Below, piece after piece: positions 7,672-13,729 of a DNA stretch of 21,271 nt. Location: positions 1 to 21,271 of the forward strand of contig DASSJI010000262.1 in assembly GCA_035691285.1 (NCBI GenBank), read 5' to 3'. Source of the stretch: DATFEN01 sp035691285. GTDB lineage: Bacteria; Acidobacteriota; Vicinamibacteria; Fen-336. The notes under the pieces are model-generated. The model did not search any database. It saw only the letters and a list, made by a program, of their open reading frames with translations, and had not been told where the DNA came from. How positions within the stretch are numbered: the first letter of the stretch is position 1; every line of letters starts with the position of its first letter. The position numbers were made by a program, and so were the translations under genes.

Positions 7672-8874
7672 CTAGTTGGAGATCCCCGGCCAGGGCGCGC
7701 CCTGCTCCTTCTTCGTGACCGGCCCGAGGCCCTTGTAGACGAACTTCTGCAGTCGCTTGCCCTCGTAGGTCTCGGTCGTGAAGATGTTGCCCTTGGAGTC
7801 CGTGGCGATGCTGTGGACGCCGAAGAACTGGCCCGGCTGGCGGCCACCGTCGCCGAAGGCCGTCAGGATGCGAAGCGAGTCGCGCTCGAGGACGTAGATC
7901 CTCTCGTTCTTGCCGTCGGCCAGGTACAGGTAGCGCTGCTGGGGGTCTCGGGAGAAGGCGATGTCCCAGACCGAGCCGTCGCCCAGGGTGCGCTTCGCGA
8001 TGAACTGCTCCTTCACGAAGCGGCCGTCCCTCTGGAAGACCTGGATGCGGTCGTTGGCGCGGTCGCACACGTAGACGAGCCCGTCGTTCGCCAGCTCGGC
8101 GCAATGCACCGGGTTGCGGAACTGCTGGGCCGGCGGCGCGTCCGGGTCGTACTTGCCCAGGTCGGCGTCGTCGGGCTTGTTCCCGTAGGCCCCCCAGTAG
8201 CGCTTGAACTTCCCGGTGTCGGCATCGATCACGGCCACGCGCTTGTTGCCGTAGCCGTCGGCGAAGTAGGCCTCGTTCTCCTTCGGGTCGACGAAGATCT
8301 TGGCCACGCGGCCGAAGTTCGCCTGGTCGTTGCTGCCGGCGCTCTGCCCCTGCCGCCCGAACTGCATCAGGAACTTCCCGTCCCGCGTGAACTTCACGAC
8401 GTGGGCGTCCTTGGCGTCGTTCCCGCCGATCCAGACGTTGCCCTTGTGGTCGACGGTGATCCCGTGGTTCGAGGCCGGCCATTCGTAGCCCTCGCCGGGG
8501 CCGCCCCAATGCGCGACGAGGTTCCCCGCGGGGTCGAACTCGAGGATCGGCGGCGCCGGGCTGCAACAGGCCTCGGCTGTGGGCGGCGTCGTGGCCAGCC
8601 CCATCTCCGTCCTCTCGTTGAGCGAGCTGCCGCCCCGATGAACGATGAACACGTGGTCCCGGGCGTCGACGGACACGCCGATGGCCGAGCCCAGCAGCCA
8701 GTGGTTGGGCAGCTGCTTCGGCCAGAACGGATCCACCTCGAAGCGCGGGGCCTGCACCGCGTCCGCTGCCGCCGCCGTCGCGGTTCTCTCGAGGACGGCG
8801 TGGCCCGCTGCGAGGGCGACGAACAGGATCAGGAGCGTCGCGCCGACGCGGAGATCAGGCTTGGGCAGCCGCAT
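7672..8874 (-). CDS. NHL-repeat propeller with N-terminal signal or anchor
   Basis: 400 aa from ATG 8874, with GAGG eight bases upstream. The frame extends to 9057 but those extra residues look like noise and overlap the divergent gene. Residues 10-26 (VGATLLILFVALAAGHA) form a signal peptide or anchor. The remainder is NHL propeller: SAIGVSVDARDHVFIVHRG, NHGITVDHKGNVWIGG, VYVCDRANDRIQVF and VHSIATDSKGNIFTTETY mark blades. Two adjacent cysteines occur in EACCSPAPP. It resembles the PAL-like family of the gene at 3270, but is longer and more divergent, so the function is open. It is upstream of the receptor kinase with a 25-base gap, so the two are probably cotranscribed; a shared envelope role is inference. 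Confidence 0.82.
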   Translation of the reverse strand: MRLPKPDLRVGATLLILFVALAAGHAVLERTATAAAADAVQAPRFEVDPFWPKQLPNHWLLGSAIGVSVDARDHVFIVHRGGSSLNERTEMGLATTPPTAEACCSPAPPILEFDPAGNLVAHWGGPGEGYEWPASNHGITVDHKGNVWIGGNDAKDAHVVKFTRDGKFLMQFGRQGQSAGSNDQANFGRVAKIFVDPKENEAYFADGYGNKRVAVIDADTGKFKRYWGAYGNKPDDADLGKYDPDAPPAQQFRNPVHCAELANDGLVYVCDRANDRIQVFQRDGRFVKEQFIAKRTLGDGSVWDIAFSRDPQQRYLYLADGKNERIYVLERDSLRILTAFGDGGRQPGQFFGVHSIATDSKGNIFTTETYEGKRLQKFVYKGLGPVTKKEQGAPWPGISN

Positions 8875-8922
8875 GTCTCGTGCCTCGCTTTCCGGCCCGA
8901 AAGTGGGTGGCTCGGACGCCAC

Positions 8923-8928
8923 TATACT
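8923..8928 (+). promoter_or_regulatory. Candidate -10 element (TATACT) for the HupE-like gene
   Basis: TATACT is one base from the sigma-70 consensus TATAAT and sits in the 64-base divergent spacer 8875-8938, ten bases before ATG 8939. No -35 match was found at 16-18 bases. The expected transcription start would be about 8935, leaving a leader of only a few bases, consistent with the lack of a Shine-Dalgarno before this ATG. Confidence 0.45.
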
Positions 8929-8938
8929 CTGGCACCCG

Positions 8939-10285
8939 ATGTCAAAGGGAGCCCGCGCGACCCTGGGACTGCTCGTCGCCGTGGCGGGGCTCGCGCCCGT
9001 CGCTCCGGTCCGCGCCCACGACGTCCCGACGGACGTCGCGGTCCAGGCCTTCCTCAAGCCGGAGGGGCGCCGGCTGCGCCTGCTGGTGCGCGTGCCGCTT
9101 CAAGCCCTTCGCGACGTGGACCATCCCACCCGGGGCCCCGGCTATCTGGACGTCACCAGGGCCGACGCGGCCCTGCGCACCGCGGCCAGCCTGTGGATCG
9201 CCGACGAGGTCGCCCTCTACGAGGACGAGGCGCCGCTCGGAGCACCAGGGATCGCGGCCGTGCGCGTCTCGCTCCCGTCCGACCGCAGCTTCGGCAGCTA
9301 CGAGGAGGCGCTGGCGCACGTCCTCGGCCCGCCGCTGCCGGACGAGACCGAGCTCCCCTGGAGCCAGGGGATGCTGGACGCGCTGTTCGAGTACGCGATC
9401 CAGTCGGAGACCTCGCGCTTCTCGATCCAGCCGAGCCTCGGCCGACTCGGCCTCCGGGTCGTCACGGCGCTCCGGCTGATCACTCCCGGGGGCGCCGTGC
9501 GCGCCTTCGAGCTCTCCGGCGATCCCGGGCTCGTGCGGCTCGACCCGCGCTGGCATCAAGCTGCGGCGCGCTTCACCGAGCTGGGGTTCCTGCACATCCT
9601 GGGCGGGGCCGATCACCTCCTCTTCCTCGTGTGCCTGGTCGTCCCGATCCGACGCCTCGGGCCGCTGATCGTCATCGTGACGTCGTTCACCGCGGCCCAC
9701 TCGCTCACCTTGATCGCGTCCGCGCTGGCCGTGGGCACGGACGCGCTGTGGTTCCCGCACCTCGTCGAGACGCTGATCGCGTTCTCGATCGTCTACATGG
9801 CCCTGGAGAACGTCGTCGCGCCGCAGCTCGGGCGGCGGTGGCTGATCGCGTTCGGCTTCGGCCTCGTCCACGGCTTCGGCTTCTCCTTCGCCCTGCGGGA
9901 GACGCTGCAGTTCGCCGGCTCGCACCTCCTCACGTCGCTCCTGGCCTTCAACGTCGGAGTGGAGGTCGGGCAGCTTCTCGTGCTCCTCGTCCTGGTGCCG
10001 GCGGCGACCGGGCTCATGCGGGTCGTGGCGGCGGAGCGCCTGGTCACGATCGTGCTGTCGGCGCTCGTGGCCCACACGGCATGGCACTGGATGCTCGAGC
10101 GCTTCGACCGCCTGCGCCGGTTCCCGCTGGGATGGCCGGCCGTGGACGCGGCGCTGCTCGCGAGCGCGACGCGCTGGCTGATGCTGCTGGTCGTCGCCGC
10201 CGCGCTCGTGTGGCTCCTGCACGCCGCCGCTCCGCTGGCGCGGCGTGTCGCTCACGAGGAGGGTGCCGATGCGGCAGACGACTAG
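8939..10285 (+). CDS. HupE/UreJ-like integral membrane protein
   Basis: 448 aa from ATG 8939, which begins a Sec signal ending at about PVRAHDVP. Residues 30-205 form a soluble, probably periplasmic, domain. From about 212 there is a multi-span membrane part of roughly seven helices. Its signature histidine and acidic motifs are LHILGGADHLLFL (H219, D225, H226), TAAHSLTL (H254), GLVHGFGFS (H311), FNVGVEVGQL (N338, E342) and AHTAWHW (H379, H383). HupE and UreJ proteins are nickel permeases or metal-handling accessories for hydrogenase or urease. Neither enzyme is here, so a nickel role is not shown; transport of another divalent metal is possible. The gene overlaps the MBL hydrolase by 17 bases, implying cotranslation. 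Confidence 0.85.
   Translation: MSKGARATLGLLVAVAGLAPVAPVRAHDVPTDVAVQAFLKPEGRRLRLLVRVPLQALRDVDHPTRGPGYLDVTRADAALRTAASLWIADEVALYEDEAPLGAPGIAAVRVSLPSDRSFGSYEEALAHVLGPPLPDETELPWSQGMLDALFEYAIQSETSRFSIQPSLGRLGLRVVTALRLITPGGAVRAFELSGDPGLVRLDPRWHQAAARFTELGFLHILGGADHLLFLVCLVVPIRRLGPLIVIVTSFTAAHSLTLIASALAVGTDALWFPHLVETLIAFSIVYMALENVVAPQLGRRWLIAFGFGLVHGFGFSFALRETLQFAGSHLLTSLLAFNVGVEVGQLLVLLVLVPAATGLMRVVAAERLVTIVLSALVAHTAWHWMLERFDRLRRFPLGWPAVDAALLASATRWLMLLVVAAALVWLLHAAAPLARRVAHEEGADAADD
10257..10263 (+). promoter_or_regulatory. Strong Shine-Dalgarno fixing the MBL start
   Basis: AGGAGGG lies inside the end of the HupE-like gene, five bases before ATG 10269. It makes that ATG the better start than the in-frame GTG at 10245. 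Confidence 0.7.
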
Positions 10286-11222
10286 GGGAGCGACCGCAGC
10301 GATCGCGGCGGGAGCCATCGCCGCGGCCCTGGGGGCCCGCGGGGCGGCCGGCGAGTCGTGGTGCGACACGCGCCCCCGGACGGCGTACGCGGGGCTGGCG
10401 CGCGTCCCGACCGTCGATCCCTGGTTCCACGTGTACCGGTTCGAGCCCGGCGTCTACGCGCTGTACGAGCCGGACAACTTCCAGGAGGTGATCTCGTACC
10501 TGATCCTCGGCCGGGAGCGGGCCCTGCTCTTCGACACGGGGATGGGCATGAGCCGGATCCGGGCCACGGTCGAGGAGCTGACGAAGCTGCCGGTGCAGGT
10601 GCTGAACTCGCACACGCACCACGACCACGTCGGCGGCAACGCCGAGTTCGAGGCGGTCCTGGGGATGGACACGCCGTTCACGCAGGAGAGCGCCAAGGGC
10701 ATGGCGCACGAGGTCGTGCGTGGCGAAGCCCTGGCCGAGAGCTTTTGCCCGACGCGCCTTCCTGGCTTCGACCCCGCGGGTTACCGGATCCGACCGTTCC
10801 GCGTGAGCCGCGTGGTCAGGGACGGCGACGCGATCGAGCTCGGCGGGCGGCGGCTCGAGGTGCTCGCGATGCCCGGCCACACGCCCGACTCGGTCGCGCT
10901 TCTCGACCGCCAGGCGGGACTCGTCTTCACCGGCGACACGTTCTACGAGGGCCCGATCTGGCTCCACGCGCCGGGGACCGACCTCGCGGCCTATGGGCGC
11001 TCCGTGGCCCGCCTGGCCGCCCTCGCCCCGGCCTTGAAGCGGGTCCATCCCGGGCACAACACCCCGACCGCGAGCCCGCGACGCCTGGTCGAGCTACGCG
11101 ACGCCTTCGCTGCGGTCGAAGACCGGCGGGTCGCGCCCGAGGCCCGGGAGGGAGGGCTCGTCGAATACGTGTTCGAGGGCTTCTCGTTCCTGATGCGAGG
11201 TGTAGTATCGGCACGGCCCTAA
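10269..11222 (+). CDS. Exported metallo-beta-lactamase-fold hydrolase
   Basis: 317 aa. The N-terminus (MRQTTRGATAAIAAG, hydrophobic to about 28) is a Sec signal peptide. The MBL zinc motifs are complete: SHTHHDHVGG (H115, H117, D119, H120), PGHTPDS (H204), TGDTFYEG (D223) and HPGHN (H263). This is a binuclear metal hydrolase arrangement as in glyoxalase II and class B3-like proteins. The substrate could be a thioester, lactone, lactam or phosphodiester; sequence alone does not decide. It starts inside the HupE-like gene with a strong ribosome site, so expression is coupled to a putative metal transporter. A C-S lyase gene starts 25 bases after it. I do not call it a resistance beta-lactamase. 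Confidence 0.87.
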   Translation: MRQTTRGATAAIAAGAIAAALGARGAAGESWCDTRPRTAYAGLARVPTVDPWFHVYRFEPGVYALYEPDNFQEVISYLILGRERALLFDTGMGMSRIRATVEELTKLPVQVLNSHTHHDHVGGNAEFEAVLGMDTPFTQESAKGMAHEVVRGEALAESFCPTRLPGFDPAGYRIRPFRVSRVVRDGDAIELGGRRLEVLAMPGHTPDSVALLDRQAGLVFTGDTFYEGPIWLHAPGTDLAAYGRSVARLAALAPALKRVHPGHNTPTASPRRLVELRDAFAAVEDRRVAPEAREGGLVEYVFEGFSFLMRGVVSARP

Positions 11223-11247
11223 GCCCCAACCGACCAGGAGCAAGCGC

Positions 11248-12600
11248 ATGGAGACCCACGGCGAGTTCGAACGCAGGGCGTTCCTCAAGAGTGCCGGCCT
11301 GACCACGCTCTTCGGCGCCATCGGCGCGGGCGGCGCGGGCGCGGCCTGGGCAGGCGCGGCGCCACCCGACGCGCCCGCGCGATACGACTTCGACGAGGTC
11401 TACCGACGCGTCGGAACCGAGTGCACGAAGTGGGACAAACAGCTCGGACGCTTCGGTCCGGACAGCGTCGCGGTGGGCATGGGGATCGCGGACATGGACT
11501 TCCGGGCCGCGCCCTGCATCACCCGGGCACTGGCGGAGCGCTGTCGCCACGAGAACTGGGGGTACATGGATCCGCCCCGCTCCTACGTCGATTCCGTGGT
11601 CGCCTGGAACAAACGGCGCTACGGCCTCGAGATCGATCCGGCGACGCTCGAGTTCAGCATGGGCGTCCATCCCGCCCTGATCGCCGCCCTTCACACCTTC
11701 GCGCCTCCGGGGAGCCGGGTGCTCATGCTGTCGCCTGCCTACGACGGCTTCTACTCGGACCTGACGTTCACGCGCACGCTGCCCGAGGACTGCCCCATGC
11801 CGGTCGTCGACGGCCGCTACACCATCGACTTCGACGACTTCGAGCGGCGGGCCCGTCGCACGAACCTCTTCATCCTCTGCAACCCCCACAACCCGACGGG
11901 GAACTGCTGGTCGCCGGAGGACCTGACCCGCATGGGCGAGATCTGCCTGAAGCACCGCGTGGTGGTTCTCGCCGACGAGATCCATTGCGACTTCGTGTCG
12001 AAGGGGCACAGGTACACGCCCTTCGCCAGCCTCCCGAACCGGGACATCGTCGACAACAGCCTGACGTTCAAGGCCGCCAGCAAGACCTTCAGCCTCGCCG
12101 CGATGAAGTCGGCCTGGTTCTTCTCGACCAACCCGGACTACCTCGCCCGGGTAAAGGCGAACAATCGCGTGGACCTCAACACGCTCGGGATCGTCGCCAA
12201 CCGCGCGGCGATGACCGAGGGCGGGGAGTGGCTGGACCAGCTGCTGCCGTACATCGACCAGAACCACGAGTTCGTGGCGCGCTACGCGAAGGACCGGCTC
12301 CCTCTCGTCAAGTACGCGAAGGCCGAGGGTACGTACCTGGCCTGGCTCGACGTCAGCGGGGTCGTCGACCGGATCGGCGCGAAGCAGGCGGCCGCCGCCG
12401 CGAGCCGCTCGTCGGCGACGCCGGTCACGCCGGAGATGGTCGTCGAGCGCTGGTTCGTCGAGCACGCCAGGGTCCACATGAACCCCGGCTCCAGCTATGG
12501 CACCGGCGGCGCCGGCCACATGCGGATGAACCTGGGCACGTCCCGCAAGCTGATCGCCCTGGCGCTCGACAACCTGGCGAGGGCGCTGAACGAGGCGTAG
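11248..12600 (+). CDS. Tat-exported MalY/PatB-type C-S lyase (fold-I PLP aminotransferase family)
   Basis: 450 aa; AGGAG seven bases before the ATG. The N-terminus has ERRAFLKSAG, then a small hydrophobic stretch (18-37), a twin-arginine signal. The catalytic domain has GIADMDF (79-85), which is characteristic of cystathionine beta-lyases of the MalY/PatB group, WGYMDPP (Y107), CNPHNPTG (N212), LADEIHCDF (D243 for the PLP pyridine nitrogen), AASKTFSLA (K279, PLP lysine) and HMRMNLG (R426, carboxylate). These enzymes cleave C-S bonds of cystathionine, cysteine or cysteine conjugates, giving pyruvate, ammonia and a thiol. Close relatives are cytoplasmic, so export is unusual. An extra Ala/Ser-rich segment (about 379-396) lies in the C-terminal domain. 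Aminotransfer cannot be excluded. Confidence 0.86.
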   Translation: METHGEFERRAFLKSAGLTTLFGAIGAGGAGAAWAGAAPPDAPARYDFDEVYRRVGTECTKWDKQLGRFGPDSVAVGMGIADMDFRAAPCITRALAERCRHENWGYMDPPRSYVDSVVAWNKRRYGLEIDPATLEFSMGVHPALIAALHTFAPPGSRVLMLSPAYDGFYSDLTFTRTLPEDCPMPVVDGRYTIDFDDFERRARRTNLFILCNPHNPTGNCWSPEDLTRMGEICLKHRVVVLADEIHCDFVSKGHRYTPFASLPNRDIVDNSLTFKAASKTFSLAAMKSAWFFSTNPDYLARVKANNRVDLNTLGIVANRAAMTEGGEWLDQLLPYIDQNHEFVARYAKDRLPLVKYAKAEGTYLAWLDVSGVVDRIGAKQAAAAASRSSATPVTPEMVVERWFVEHARVHMNPGSSYGTGGAGHMRMNLGTSRKLIALALDNLARALNEA

Positions 12601-12644
12601 TGTCGAGCCCGGTGCGGGCCGGGGTGCCCTAAGAGACGGGGAGA

Positions 12645-13544
12645 GTGAGACCCTTCGGCGCCTTCGCGCTCAAGGTCGTCGTCGTGCATACGCTGACCTA
12701 CTTCGCGTATGGGCTGATCCTGTCCCACGTCTTCGATTACGGAAGACTGTTCCAGCAGGAGGTCATCCGTGACTTCATGCGGCCGATCGATTCGCCCTAC
12801 GTCTATGCGGGACCGTTGTTGCAGCCGATCAGGGGCCTCCTGTTCGCCATCGCCATCTGGCCGCTCCGAGCGGTGATCCTGGCCAGCCGGCACGGCTGGC
12901 TGATCCTCTGGAACATCCTGGTGATGGTGGGGATCCTCTCCACGCCGGCGGCGGCCCCCTGCTCCGTGGAGGGCGTGATCTACTCCAAGCTCCCGCTCTG
13001 GTACCACCTCATCGGGCTGCCGGAGATCCTGCTGCAGACCCTGACGTTCTCCGTGCTGCTGATGTGGTGGTGGCGTCGGTCCGAGGCGACCTCGCAAGCG
13101 AGGGTCGCCAGGCCGCCGGGACTGCCGGCCGAGCTCGTCAAGGCGGCGATGACGGCGTGCTTCGGCTACATCGGCTACGCCATCGGCGGCCTTCTGAGCG
13201 TCGCCCTCGTGCGCACGGCCGGCGGCGGTGAGCCGGATGCCGACATCGACATCGAAGCAGCCGCGAGCAATCTCACGATCCAGATGATGTTCGTGGCCGC
13301 CTTCCTGGTGAATACCATCGCGGTGTTCGTGATCGGACGCAGGCATCAGGCCGGCAGGTTTCCGCTCCTGGCCGTCTTCGCCGTCTTCTGGGCGGTCGAC
13401 ACCGCGGTGCCGTGGCTGTACCAGGCCCTGCTCCTGTCTCCTTCGCCTGCGCACCTGGCCCTGCTGCTCGGCTTCTTTCCAGCGGCCATCATCTGCCTCA
13501 CGATGCGCATGAGCTATGGACCGACGGAGCGCCCCAAGCCATGA
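12645..13544 (+). CDS. Multi-pass membrane protein of unknown function
   Basis: 299 aa with a GTG start; GGGGAG precedes it very closely, so the start is moderately certain. About seven hydrophobic segments are visible (near 8-30, 62-80, 86-105, 120-143, 168-190, 212-231, 238-285). The two loops 31-60 and 143-165 are charged or polar. There are no motifs I recognise. A pair TPAAAPCSVEG lies in the loop after the third span. It follows the C-S lyase by 44 bases on the same strand, so it may belong to the HupE-MBL-lyase transcript; base composition does not set it apart. Function unassigned. Confidence 0.72.
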   Translation: MRPFGAFALKVVVVHTLTYFAYGLILSHVFDYGRLFQQEVIRDFMRPIDSPYVYAGPLLQPIRGLLFAIAIWPLRAVILASRHGWLILWNILVMVGILSTPAAAPCSVEGVIYSKLPLWYHLIGLPEILLQTLTFSVLLMWWWRRSEATSQARVARPPGLPAELVKAAMTACFGYIGYAIGGLLSVALVRTAGGGEPDADIDIEAAASNLTIQMMFVAAFLVNTIAVFVIGRRHQAGRFPLLAVFAVFWAVDTAVPWLYQALLLSPSPAHLALLLGFFPAAIICLTMRMSYGPTERPKP

Positions 13545-13710
13545 AGCTCTTCTCCATGTCCGAGGCGACGCCGGCCGAGAGTGGCCACGGCCAGGTGACG
13601 GACGCTCACCTGGCCGCGCTGCCTGGAGCGAAAGGGCCGCCTGGGCACATTCGACCGCGCTGTCGCCGACGTGCTTCCGGCGAGCATCCCCGCCGAGACT
13701 GTGCTGGGAA
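13541..13710 (+). pseudogene. Fragment of a PIN-domain (VapC-type) toxin, frameshifted
   Basis: In the frame of ATG 13541 the translation reads up to GQVTDAHLAAL (13589-13621). In another frame, from 13623, it continues LERKGRLGTFDRAVADVLP. Joined, they give the C-terminal signature of VapC toxins: VTDAHLAALA then LERKGRLGTFDR, with the two Asp residues of the metal site. The join is exactly what a two-base loss in a GCC codon at about 13621-13622 would produce. About the last 50 residues of a PIN domain are present; the N-terminal two thirds, including the first Asp and the Glu, are absent, and the frame now runs on past the expected end. No antitoxin gene is next to it. It occupies most of the 185-base gap before the PQQ gene stop. 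Confidence 0.68.
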
Positions 13711-13729
13711 CGGGTCCTGCGAGCCGCGG

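Noticed and set aside
9298..9483. Small minus-strand open frames opposite the HupE gene
   Set aside because: No ribosome site, no conservation cue, and they match the expected number of chance frames at this GC content.
7408..10491. A 1027-residue plus-strand frame
   Set aside because: Antisense to the NHL and kinase genes, then out of frame with the HupE gene; no recognisable domain.
10269..11222. Antibiotic-resistance beta-lactamase
   Set aside because: The zinc motif is shared by the whole MBL fold; no resistance-specific context or residues were seen.
11248..12600. Histidinol-phosphate or aspartate aminotransferase for the lyase gene
   Set aside because: The ADMDF and SKTF motifs fit the MalY/PatB C-S lyase group better.
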